55,594 bases of DNA from CAMFKD01 sp964436955 (GTDB lineage Bacteria > Chlamydiota > Chlamydiia > Chlamydiales > JAJFMA01), in NCBI GenBank assembly GCA_964436955.1, contig CAYTFC010000008.1:1-55594 (forward strand), given 5' to 3'. The translations under genes were made by a program, and so were the position numbers. Below are positions 42,986-55,594 of this stretch, piece by piece (position 1 is the first letter of the stretch; each line of letters opens with the position of its first letter). The notes under the pieces are model-generated. The model had not been told where the DNA came from. It saw only the letters and a list, made by a program, of their open reading frames with translations, and ran no database searches.

Positions 42986-44752
42986 CTAATGAAAGACAAC
43001 GCCCTTGTAAACGAGGGCTTTTTCAGGATCGAGAGTAACCAGCTGCCCTTCCTTCAAGACTGACATCGCTCCGTCAGCTCGAGAAATGTAGGGACGGTTA
43101 TATTTTGCCGCTAATTCTGCTAAACACGCTTCAGATTGGGGATCGTCGACGTGATTGTGAAGAACAATGGCGCTGGCACTAGCAACAAATGGTTCCAGGC
43201 TAGAGTCACAGCGTGATATCACTAAGATTTGATTCCGCACCATAAAAGGTTCTTTAGCTTCAGGAGAGACCAACAATACGACGTTCCCATGAACACGTTG
43301 CCCCTTCCCACGGTGTCCACGAATCAACACATCTCCGATACTCTCCACAATAAGCGTATTTGTGGTGCCAGATATGCCAAAAGGCGATCCAGCTGTTACG
43401 ATAACTAAGTCGCCATAACTCACTAAATTCTGATCCAGGGCAAGTTGGCTCAGCGCTAGAAATGAGTCATCGAAACTCGTTGTGGTTGGATTAAAAAATG
43501 GAATAACACCCCAATTTAGGGCTAACTGATGATAAGATTTTTCATTTGGGGTCATCGCCAAAATGGGCATTGAAGGTCTTAAACGCGATAATAGGCGCGC
43601 CGTTCCACCGCTCTTTGTGAATGCAAAAATCGCTCTTGCACGTGAGCTATAGGCTGTCTTTACTGTAGCAAGCGTTACCGCTGAAGGAACGTCATGATAG
43701 AACAAATTAGTATGTCGATCCAAAAACTGACGATTTTGAAAATCAGATTCAGCTTCACGCGCAATGCTTTCCATTACGCGTACGACTTCTACAGGATACT
43801 TACCAACTGCTGTTTCACCAGACAGCATCACCGCTGACGTACTATCATAGATAGCATTGGCAACATCGGAAACCTCCGCGCGGGTCGGACGTGGATTGTT
43901 AATCATCGATTCAAGCATCTGCGTTGCGGTAACAGAAGGTTTTCCCGCTAGATAGCTCTTTCGAATCATCATCTTCTGTAGACGCGGAACCTGGCTTATG
44001 GGTACTTCTACGCCAAGATCACCGCGCGCAATCATCACGCCATCTGCAACTTGAATAATCGTGTCAAAATTCTCCACTCCTTCCGCATTTTCAATCTTTG
44101 CGATAATCAGGATGTCTGTACTGCCATGCTCTTCAAGGAGTCTCTTAATCACTAGAATATCTTCAGCTTTGCGGATAAAGGAGGCTGCTATGAGATCAAT
44201 ATCATTCTCGCATGCAAAGATAAGATCTTCACGATCCCTGTCTGTCATTGCAGGAAGGGGAAGCTTTTCATTTGGGATGTTCACCCCTTTTCCGGGGCGC
44301 AGCACTCCATTGTTATGGATTTCTACAGTGACTCCGTCTGGAGCGGTTGCAACGACAGACGACATGATGTAGCCGTCATCAAAAAGAATACGACTTCCGC
44401 AGCTGACACAATCTAAGACATTAAAGGGGGTGATTGAAATTCCATTTTCATTCCCCTCTACAGGATCCCGCAGGATACGTAAATGCTGCCCTGCCTTGAG
44501 GGGTAGCTCACTCTGCTGTAAGCGGCCGACCCGAATTTTTGGGCCACGGGTATCCAGCATAATCGCTAGGGGCTTAGAAAGTTGGCGACGCGCTTCCTTC
44601 AGTAAGTCAACCGCATCTTTGAGCGTTTCGGGGGTCTGATGACTGCAGTTAAGACGCGCCACGTCCATTCCGGCCTGCATCAATTCTTTAATACATTCCA
44701 ATGAATTTACTGCTGGGCCTATGGTACATACGATCTTTGTCTTTCTATGCAT
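42986..44752 (-). CDS. pyk: pyruvate kinase with extra C-terminal domain
   Basis: Last ATP-yielding step of glycolysis (PEP + ADP to pyruvate). 588 residues from ATG 44752, which has CTAGG six bases upstream; in-frame GTG/ATG codons up to 44773 are alternatives. Core motifs: KTKIVCTIGPA, NCSHQTPE, MLDTRGPKIRVG, IAKIENAEGVENFDTI with the active-site Lys, GVMIARGDLGVEVP and TATQMLESM. About 110 residues follow the usual end and resemble the extra PEP-utiliser-like domain of Bacillus pyruvate kinase, but without its TSHA-type His. Pyk near uvrA is a chlamydial arrangement. A MITE-like element ends 21 nt before the start codon. Confidence 0.95.
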   Translation of the reverse strand: MHRKTKIVCTIGPAVNSLECIKELMQAGMDVARLNCSHQTPETLKDAVDLLKEARRQLSKPLAIMLDTRGPKIRVGRLQQSELPLKAGQHLRILRDPVEGNENGISITPFNVLDCVSCGSRILFDDGYIMSSVVATAPDGVTVEIHNNGVLRPGKGVNIPNEKLPLPAMTDRDREDLIFACENDIDLIAASFIRKAEDILVIKRLLEEHGSTDILIIAKIENAEGVENFDTIIQVADGVMIARGDLGVEVPISQVPRLQKMMIRKSYLAGKPSVTATQMLESMINNPRPTRAEVSDVANAIYDSTSAVMLSGETAVGKYPVEVVRVMESIAREAESDFQNRQFLDRHTNLFYHDVPSAVTLATVKTAYSSRARAIFAFTKSGGTARLLSRLRPSMPILAMTPNEKSYHQLALNWGVIPFFNPTTTSFDDSFLALSQLALDQNLVSYGDLVIVTAGSPFGISGTTNTLIVESIGDVLIRGHRGKGQRVHGNVVLLVSPEAKEPFMVRNQILVISRCDSSLEPFVASASAIVLHNHVDDPQSEACLAELAAKYNRPYISRADGAMSVLKEGQLVTLDPEKALVYKGVVFH

Positions 44753-44773
44753 AACCATCCTAGAGTTCATCAC

Positions 44774-44902
44774 CTAATGTCATCAAAATAAACCCTTTGT
44801 TAATGCCGATTCGACGAAGCGGCGCTACAACGTATAGCAAAGCAGGTAGAGCCACTTCGCCGAAGTGGCAGCTAATATTTTTCCTTATTTTGACGACATT
44901 GG
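44774..44902 (-). mobile_element. 129-bp MITE-like element (copy 2)
   Basis: The ends CTAATGTCATCAAAA (44774-44788) and TTTTGACGACATTGG (44888-44902) match those of copy 1. Inside are CGATTCGACGAAGCGGCGCTACAACG and a second palindrome, CCACTTCGCCGAAGTGG. It is 38 bp longer than copy 1, the difference lying around the second palindrome. It lies in the leader of pyk. Confidence 0.8.
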
Positions 44903-44951
44903 TTCCTCACCCTTGATCATAAGCAGTTGAAAGAATAGTTACCAGGGCGAC

Positions 44952-44980
44952 TTGCAAACCTCTAAGCGGATAGGTATACT
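44952..44980 (+). promoter_or_regulatory. promoter of the 45006 gene
   Basis: TTGCAA (44952-44957) and TATACT (44975-44980) with 17-nt spacing. Transcription would start near 44987, which rules out an earlier in-frame start and supports ATG 45006 behind GAGGAG (44994-44999). Confidence 0.6.
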
Positions 44981-45005
44981 TGAGGCTCGACCGAGGAGAA
45001 TTTTT

Positions 45006-45584
45006 ATGAAAAAGTGGCACCGAGTTTCTGCTCTACTCACCTTGGCGCTTAGCCTACTTCCTTTTTGGAGCTCTGCGGAAGTCGTTTGGGCAAAGCTTTT
45101 CTGGAAGCCCGATTTTTGCCCTGCGGGCTGCTATCCCCTGATGGAAAGGCGTCTTCGTGGAATCGATTGCATCTCTCGAGTAGATTTCAACTTTGCAGAA
45201 GGAACCGCTAAACTCGTTTGGAAGCCTAACCAACCTTATGACGATAGAAAACTACGCACACCAATGGCGTGGGTAGGAGTCCATATCAGCGATGTTCACC
45301 TGAAGGTTCGTGGAGTCATCGAAAGTGATGATAAAGACTTGTTTATTGTCTCTTTAGGCGACGGCACGCGCATGCCTTTGCTAAGTCCAGCTAAGCTGGA
45401 AGAAGGGCGCTATCTAATGAATCCGACGCGCAGCGCTTATTCATTAGATCCCGCAACAAAGGAACGCCTATTACAGGCGCAGAAAAACCACGAGATTGTG
45501 ACGCTGGAAGGCAAGGTTATCATGCCGTACCGTCCACCTATTCACCTTCTCATCGAAAATGCAGACTATCATACAGTGGAGTAA
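45006..45584 (+). CDS. exported protein with an HMA-like N-terminal half
   Basis: 192 residues with a clear signal peptide (MKKWHRVSALLTLALSLLPFWSSA). The mature start, WKPDFCPAGCYPLMERRLRGIDCISRVDFNFAEGTAKLVW, has the rhythm of a heavy-metal-associated domain: a C-x3-C loop before a helix, then a GI-xx-V strand and a second strand. The usual loop is C-x2-C, so metal binding is uncertain. The second half (VRGVIESDDKDLFIVSLGDGTRMPLL...) looks like a small beta barrel. No name can be given. It is followed after 2 nt by the anchored HIT protein, so the two probably share a transcript. Confidence 0.7.
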   Translation: MKKWHRVSALLTLALSLLPFWSSAEVVWAKLFWKPDFCPAGCYPLMERRLRGIDCISRVDFNFAEGTAKLVWKPNQPYDDRKLRTPMAWVGVHISDVHLKVRGVIESDDKDLFIVSLGDGTRMPLLSPAKLEEGRYLMNPTRSAYSLDPATKERLLQAQKNHEIVTLEGKVIMPYRPPIHLLIENADYHTVE

Positions 45585-45586
45585 AC

Positions 45587-46135
45587 TTGAGTATTCGTAA
45601 AATTATTTTTAGCAGCACTTTATTTTCCTTAGTTGTTCTAGCAGGATTAACTATCCATTTTATTACTAATGAGCCGATGCTTCCTGGACCAGATTATGCC
45701 TGCCGCTTTTGCAATGAAGAGGTCGTCAAAGAGCAGGTTCTCTATCATGGCAAGTACCTCCAGGTTTGGAGCAATAGATCACCGATCGTTAAGGGGCACT
45801 TAATGATCATCCCTAAGCGACATGCGCCGCGTATTGAAGATTGGAATGCACACGAATTAACTGAGTTGAACGATGTTATTGTACGTGTCAAGTATGCTTT
45901 TGAACAGGTTTACGGAACATCAGATTTTCTTTTGGTCATGCAGAACGGAATAAAAGCGGGCCAAACGGTATATCACAGCCATTTTCATATTTTGCCCAAG
46001 ACAACATACAATCTTGCAGGCAAGGTGTGGTTGTGGATGGTAATGCTAACGCGCCCTCTTGATATCGTTCTGGCAACTCCAGTGGATCAAATAATGGTTG
46101 ATCTGGAGCCCGTACGCCAGGCTTTGCAACAGTAG
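45587..46135 (+). CDS. HIT-family hydrolase with N-terminal membrane segment
   Basis: 182 residues. The catalytic triad of histidines is in HSHFHILPK (HxHxH), preceded by CRFCNEEVVKEQVLYHGKYLQVWSNRSPIVKGHLMIIPKRH and LVMQNGIKAGQTVYHSH, all typical of HINT/HIT nucleotide hydrolases. A CxxC (CRFC) at the beginning of the domain may bind zinc. Unusually, the domain follows a hydrophobic segment (FSSTLFSLVVLAGLTIHFIT), so the enzyme may be membrane-bound or exported. TTG start at 45587 just after the previous stop; GTGGAG lies upstream. Confidence 0.85.
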   Translation: MSIRKIIFSSTLFSLVVLAGLTIHFITNEPMLPGPDYACRFCNEEVVKEQVLYHGKYLQVWSNRSPIVKGHLMIIPKRHAPRIEDWNAHELTELNDVIVRVKYAFEQVYGTSDFLLVMQNGIKAGQTVYHSHFHILPKTTYNLAGKVWLWMVMLTRPLDIVLATPVDQIMVDLEPVRQALQQ

Positions 46136-46154
46136 CCCCCAAATATCCCAATCG

Positions 46155-46183
46155 TGTTGCGACTTCGCCGAAGCGGCATTAAC
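46155..46183. repeat. small palindromic repeat
   Basis: GCGACTTCGCCGAAGCGGCATTAAC: a short member of the TTCGNCGAA palindrome family, placed 19 nt after the HIT gene. Confidence 0.55.
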
Positions 46184-46213
46184 AAAAAAAAGAGCCTCCA
46201 CAAGGGAGGCTCT
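46184..46213 (-). terminator. rho-independent terminator of the SUMF-like gene
   Basis: AGAGCCTCC (46191-46199) and GGAGGCTCT (46205-46213) form a 9-bp stem. Read on the minus strand it ends in eight T (46184-46191). Confidence 0.9.
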
Positions 46214-46236
46214 AGTATCTTCAACTCACTCGCTAG

Positions 46237-48111
46237 CTACATGGAGGTATCCGTCACACAACGGAAGCCAGTCTCGTCATTAAACGCATCCACGTTTAAA
46301 CGTAGGCGTTCCGCAACGTCATCAGAATACACAAATCCACGTCTAACAATCTTCTGATCTGAAGCTCGGCTAGATGCAAATATGCGTGGCGCAGAGCTAG
46401 CAGTCCACTCAGCAACACGTCCGCTCACATCATTTAAGACCCGGTCAAAAGCCACTTTCGGCATGCGATTACTATCCGCCATCACGGGTTGGAAACTAGC
46501 AATCAAAGACAATACGGAAAATGCGCGGTCTTCAATCACCTGCTGTCTTACAGCCAAACGGGTCTCAAGAGAATGTCTGGCTTGCAATGACGCTCGCTCC
46601 CACTCTGCTTCAGTAGGCAATCGCTTGCCCGCCCACTCGGCATAGGCTAATGCATCGCGGTAAGAAACGTTAACCACTGGCTCAAACTCCAGGCCTTCTG
46701 GAATATCGCCATCTGCCCAATGTGCGGGAAAGCGGTGTCCTGTTTCTTCCACAAATGCGAGGTATTCTTCATTAGTCACTTCGTGCTTATCGATGAAGAA
46801 GCTAGGAACTTGCACATACTGCGATGGCTGATTCATAGTAGGAAGCAAAGTCACTGTACGGTTTTGTAGTCCACTTCCATTCACCAAAATGGTTCCTCCT
46901 TCTACAAAAACCTGGTCTTCCTCAGTCTCCCAATCCGCTAACAAAGTATCGTTTTCGTCGTCAAACTGCTCATCGTCATCGAGATCTTCGTCGAAAGCGT
47001 AGATCTCATCTTCATCGAACTGCTCATCATCGTCACTAGCGAGCACTATGTCAGAAGACTCATCGTCATCTAACTCTTCTTCATTCGCCAACCACAGATA
47101 AGAATCTTCATCGTCTATTTCCTCGTCATCAAACATTTCGTCATCAGCAGCCAGCCACATGTTTTCTTGGATGTCATCGAAGTCCTCATCATCCAAAAGA
47201 TTGGTATCTTGGTCAAAATGCTTTTTAGCAAGCGCGATTAACTTAAAATCCTCTACATCAAATAGCTCATCCGGCTCATCTAAGAATCCATATTCTTCGC
47301 TATGAGTTGGTAAATCATCCATATTTACGCGAATCTCAGCGATTTGGTCCCAAGGAATGCGCACGCTATTCTCTTGGTTAACAATACGCAGTCCAATGGT
47401 AGAACTTTTAACAAAGTTGAACCCAAGATGCTCGTCACCAACTGGTCCTTCAATCGCACCTTGTAAACCACCGTTGAACTGAACATCCACGATGCGGTTG
47501 CTCGGAATGGAAATATCTCTCCAACCATCGGAAAGATGAATTTCTTCAGGATCGAGAATCACCGCCAGGTGATCTCCGGTACGCAATGTCAGGTGATAAA
47601 ATCTACCATTTGATTCGTTAGTTGCTCGACTTTTTAAGACTAGGGTGCTGATATCCTCGGGATCTATTTCTGTGAGAATATAGCGTGAATCACCTTGTCC
47701 ATTGCGTTCACCATTTGCAATAGGCACTCGACGGCTAAATAAAATTCTTTCCTGAGGAAGATCACCGATAAAGTTCTCGCCATTCTGCGTGACCACTTGC
47801 ATCTTGGGAACACCATTGGTTAAACCAAAGGTCACAGAAGCCACATCATTTACGTTAAAAGTGACGTTACCAAATGGAAAATGCAGATCAGGAACTCTTT
47901 CTAGTCGCCCATTGACTTTACGTCCGTCACGAAGGACAAGAACATCCCCTGCATTCGTTTTTTGACTGTTGAAGTCTCTCCACTGGTTGGAAGTCTCTTG
48001 GCGTGGCTGCCCATGGTTTGCCGCATGAAGGCTAACTGTACTCCCCATCAGAAAACACGAGGCTAGCACAAAGTTCTGTACTGCGTTCCAATTCGAATAT
48101 TTCAGCGTCAT
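46237..48111 (-). CDS. exported acidic protein with a C-terminal FGE/SUMF1-like domain
   Basis: 624 residues from ATG 48111 (GGTGGAG upstream; the frame opens 51 nt earlier). Signal peptide to about SLHAA. Residues about 30-290 are beta-rich and unrecognised, with several phrases such as LRDGRKVNGRLERVPDLHFPFGNVTFN that look like repeated small domains. Residues about 300-405 are extremely rich in Asp and Glu, with imperfect repeats of DDEDSYLWLAN / DDEQFDEDEIYAF type. From about 410: FFIDKHEVTNEEYLAFVEET, VVNVSYRDALAYAEWAGKRLPTEAEWERA, GRVAEWTASS and ETGFRCVTD, the formylglycine-generating-enzyme fold. Active-site cysteines of true FGE are not apparent, so it is likely a structural or binding version. 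Periplasmic or surface location is inferred. Confidence 0.8.
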   Translation of the reverse strand: MTLKYSNWNAVQNFVLASCFLMGSTVSLHAANHGQPRQETSNQWRDFNSQKTNAGDVLVLRDGRKVNGRLERVPDLHFPFGNVTFNVNDVASVTFGLTNGVPKMQVVTQNGENFIGDLPQERILFSRRVPIANGERNGQGDSRYILTEIDPEDISTLVLKSRATNESNGRFYHLTLRTGDHLAVILDPEEIHLSDGWRDISIPSNRIVDVQFNGGLQGAIEGPVGDEHLGFNFVKSSTIGLRIVNQENSVRIPWDQIAEIRVNMDDLPTHSEEYGFLDEPDELFDVEDFKLIALAKKHFDQDTNLLDDEDFDDIQENMWLAADDEMFDDEEIDDEDSYLWLANEEELDDDESSDIVLASDDDEQFDEDEIYAFDEDLDDDEQFDDENDTLLADWETEEDQVFVEGGTILVNGSGLQNRTVTLLPTMNQPSQYVQVPSFFIDKHEVTNEEYLAFVEETGHRFPAHWADGDIPEGLEFEPVVNVSYRDALAYAEWAGKRLPTEAEWERASLQARHSLETRLAVRQQVIEDRAFSVLSLIASFQPVMADSNRMPKVAFDRVLNDVSGRVAEWTASSAPRIFASSRASDQKIVRRGFVYSDDVAERLRLNVDAFNDETGFRCVTDTSM

Positions 48112-48323
48112 ATCTCCACCCTTGTAATTTAGCTTTGAGCGGCTCTCAAGCCCACGTAGCAATCAAGCGCATTTGAATAAGCTTCTATAATGAAAGTTAA
48201 ATTTTGTCACAAAAACTTTTTTCATGTGTGGGCAGAAAATCTGTCTCTTGCAGCCTTCCAACCTGTTGGCTAATGTTATCAAAAGACAAGCTGGCGAACC
48301 TAGAAAAGGGACATAGGGGACAA

Positions 48324-48429
48324 GGGACCAAAGCGACGAAAGGGACTTAAGGGACTTCGGATAAGAGACATAAGGGACAAAAATACACGTTTATTGTGTC
48401 CCTTAGGTCCCTTTCGTCGCTTTGGTCCC
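48324..48429. repeat. 32-bp inverted repeat of GGGAC units ahead of uvrA
   Basis: Arms 48324-48355 and 48398-48429 pair over 32 bp with one mismatch, around a 42-nt loop that itself contains more GGGAC units. The pairing continues outside the arms with AAAGGGACAT / ATGTCCCTTT after a bulge. Same design as 8943-9078. Confidence 0.85.
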
Positions 48430-48458
48430 ATGTCCCTTTCCTGAAATACTTGATTCTA

Positions 48459-48487
48459 TTGAACACTTAGCTTAAAAGGCGTACACT
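48459..48487 (+). promoter_or_regulatory. uvrA promoter, possibly giving a leaderless transcript
   Basis: TTGAAC (48459-48464) and TACACT (48482-48487) with 17-nt spacing. The predicted transcript start (about 48494) is only about 2 nt before ATG 48496, and no Shine-Dalgarno sits in the usual place. Confidence 0.5.
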
Positions 48488-48495
48488 GTATTGCT

Positions 48496-54180
<5,685 letters not shown>

Positions 54181-54303
54181 CTTAAAACTAGGAAACGGAT
54201 ATTTCGTCTCAAGCAAAATGCTCATTGCATCATCAGGCTCAAGTCAGGCTTAAAATAAAAATGACTTCAAAAACCGTATAATTGCAACTGCCAAAATTAG
54301 CTA

Positions 54304-54332
54304 TTGAATTTAATTTGAAAAAAATATAAAAT
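54304..54332 (+). promoter_or_regulatory. promoter of the P450-like gene
   Basis: TTGAAT (54304-54309) and TAAAAT (54327-54332) with 17-nt spacing in an A/T-rich leader; weak evidence because of the base composition. Confidence 0.35.
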
Positions 54333-54358
54333 TCAATTAATTTAAAACAGGGCAATAA

Positions 54359-55543
54359 ATGGATATATCTTTAAATACTATACTTAACTCAAATCGCGCA
54401 GAAAGTAATTTTCTTTTCATAAAAAAACTACCAGATAATATCAATGTCTTAATACCGAAAAAAAATGATTCAAATATTAAAATAGAAGATAAAACAATAA
54501 CATACATAAAAAAATTACCTTCGGCAAGAACCTTCAATAAAGAACAAGCTAGTGAAATATTAAGTCATCCGCGCAACCAGTGCCCTTTTCAACCAAATGA
54601 ATGGAATCTTACATTTTGTGCAGCTAAGATTATTATTCCCGATCTTCAGCTAAACGATGGAATACTTTGGTGTGATGCAGAGCACTATGCTATTTATCGC
54701 CCATTGCTGGCAAAATTTTTAATACTTAAGGTCTCCGAATACCAAGAAAAAATCCGGATCCTTGCCTCCGATTATTTAAATTTAGCTACTTGCTCGGTAC
54801 ATTCAGATGTTCACCAATTCGTGGAGAGATCACTTCGCGTGAGCTTATTTAACGGTAACAACGACTCTCCAACATTATTTAGTGACCACTTAAAAAAGTT
54901 TAACCCAGAAAATGCTTCAAATATCGAAATGCTGAACCTTGGAATCGACTCTATATATGCAGATGGTGTCGGCACAACCCTTGGATCAGAGAGTGAGTTT
55001 GTTTCAGAGATGCTGAAAAATAATTTTAGCATTAACCAAATTAAAGCTATGATCATCACGTTATTCTCAGCTAATTCAATCAATATTGTTCCTGTTATCA
55101 CAAAAGCTTTAGATTATCTTATTAATAACTCTGAGTTCATTGATAATTTTCGACAAATGCATGCCAAGAATCCAGAGGAAGCCGCAACTACACTCAAAAA
55201 ATTGATCATTGAATGCTTAAGGCTAACCTCTCCTACACCGGAAATTCGACGTGAACTGACGGCTGGCCCATGCCAACCACAGCATGTAACCGTGAATCTC
55301 AGGGCCCTCACACGAAATCAAAACCTGGTCGGTGAAAATCCTGATGAATTTAATTTAAATCGCTTCGCAAACAATATACCCAACCATCTGCCTAGTTTGA
55401 ATTGGATGCCCTTTGGTGGTAAGAAGCACGGATGCGTTGGCTGGAAATACTCTTATACGGTCATGTCAATATTCCTAACAGAATTCATGTTAAAACCCGA
55501 CTTGCTACCTACATCGCGCTTGAACACAGCCGTTCTTTCCTAG
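54359..55543 (+). CDS. cytochrome P450-like protein with a repeat-derived C-terminus
   Basis: 394 residues. K-helix ExxR is present as ECLRLTSPTPEIRREL, followed by the NPDEFNLNRFAN meander (PxxF-x-RF type) and the haem loop WMPFGGKKHGCVGWKYS, with the presumed haem ligand C359. The I-helix region (MIITLFSANSINIV) lacks the usual AGxxT text. The haem loop deviates from FxxGxRxCxG: Lys and His replace the usual Gly and Arg. Only 35 residues follow C359, fewer than usual, and the last 16 codons lie in the 102-bp repeat, so the original end may have been replaced. No membrane anchor. No redox partner is nearby. The gene is more AT-rich than uvrA. Likely a haem oxygenase-type enzyme of unknown substrate, perhaps impaired. 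Confidence 0.8.
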   Translation: MDISLNTILNSNRAESNFLFIKKLPDNINVLIPKKNDSNIKIEDKTITYIKKLPSARTFNKEQASEILSHPRNQCPFQPNEWNLTFCAAKIIIPDLQLNDGILWCDAEHYAIYRPLLAKFLILKVSEYQEKIRILASDYLNLATCSVHSDVHQFVERSLRVSLFNGNNDSPTLFSDHLKKFNPENASNIEMLNLGIDSIYADGVGTTLGSESEFVSEMLKNNFSINQIKAMIITLFSANSINIVPVITKALDYLINNSEFIDNFRQMHAKNPEEAATTLKKLIIECLRLTSPTPEIRRELTAGPCQPQHVTVNLRALTRNQNLVGENPDEFNLNRFANNIPNHLPSLNWMPFGGKKHGCVGWKYSYTVMSIFLTEFMLKPDLLPTSRLNTAVLS

Positions 55544-55594
55544 TGAAACGTTGCGCATCGAAGGCCAAGTCGAGACTTGGCCGAGTGGCGCGAC
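55493..55594 (-). repeat. 102-bp inverted repeat, right copy (runs off the window)
   Basis: Reverse complement of 41252-41353 with two mismatches. It begins inside the P450-like gene, supplies its last 16 codons and stop, and continues to the last base of the window. Confidence 0.95.

Overview
The window looks like chromosome from a member of the phylum Chlamydiota outside the classical Chlamydia genus (an environmental, amoeba- or protist-associated type). The reasons are gene order and protein architecture: the block dciA-like/gyrB/gyrA/tmk/holB, cydAB beside cdaA-ybbR, pyk near uvrA, and a double-length UvrA of 1,894 residues made of two complete UvrA copies in tandem. I saw no rRNA, tRNA, CRISPR array, phage or transposase gene. 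Species-level placement cannot be made from this alone.

Layout. 1-327: a 149-bp dispersed repeat and the ispH leader. 328-8546: ispH, then a plus-strand replication operon (dciA-like, gyrB, gyrA, tmk, holB) behind a good sigma-70-type promoter. 8547-9343: AT-rich gap with a perfect 32-bp inverted repeat. 9344-11359: ankyrin protein with a C-terminal cysteine-peptidase-like signature. 11404-15720 (minus): cysS and a three-part acyltransferase/ACP/acyl-activating fusion. 16001-18518: adenine deaminase and a secreted or anchored protein of unknown function. 18903-30503 (minus): one giant gene of 3,866 codons with a DUF3638-like P-loop NTPase/helicase-type module near the C-terminus and a second copy of the same peptidase-like signature in its N-terminal third. 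30859-33628: Gly-rich protein with a PEP-CTERM-like tail, YciA-like thioesterase, Cys-rich secreted protein, unknown AT-rich gene. 33735-36151 (minus): cydAB. 36314-41037: folP, cdaA, ybbR, a WaaG-like glycosyltransferase and rsmE as a tight plus-strand operon. 41252-42921: repeats and small accessory genes, one probably frameshifted. 42986-54180: pyk, an envelope protein, an anchored HIT protein, an acidic FGE/SUMF-like protein and the double uvrA. 54359-55543: a cytochrome P450-like gene whose last codons lie in a 102-bp repeat that is also present inverted at 41252-41353.

How it fits together. Housekeeping parts cover DNA topology, replication and repair, translation, isoprenoid and folate synthesis, c-di-AMP signalling, micro-aerobic respiration and lipid handling. 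Between them sit AT-rich accessory genes that look host-directed (ankyrin protein, giant NTPase, secreted proteins). The most notable points are the giant DUF3638-like protein, the shared G-H / N-x-G / Q-x2-G-x-C signature in it and in the ankyrin protein, the PEP-CTERM-like protein, and at least four families of small dispersed repeats, several placed right next to gene starts or ends.
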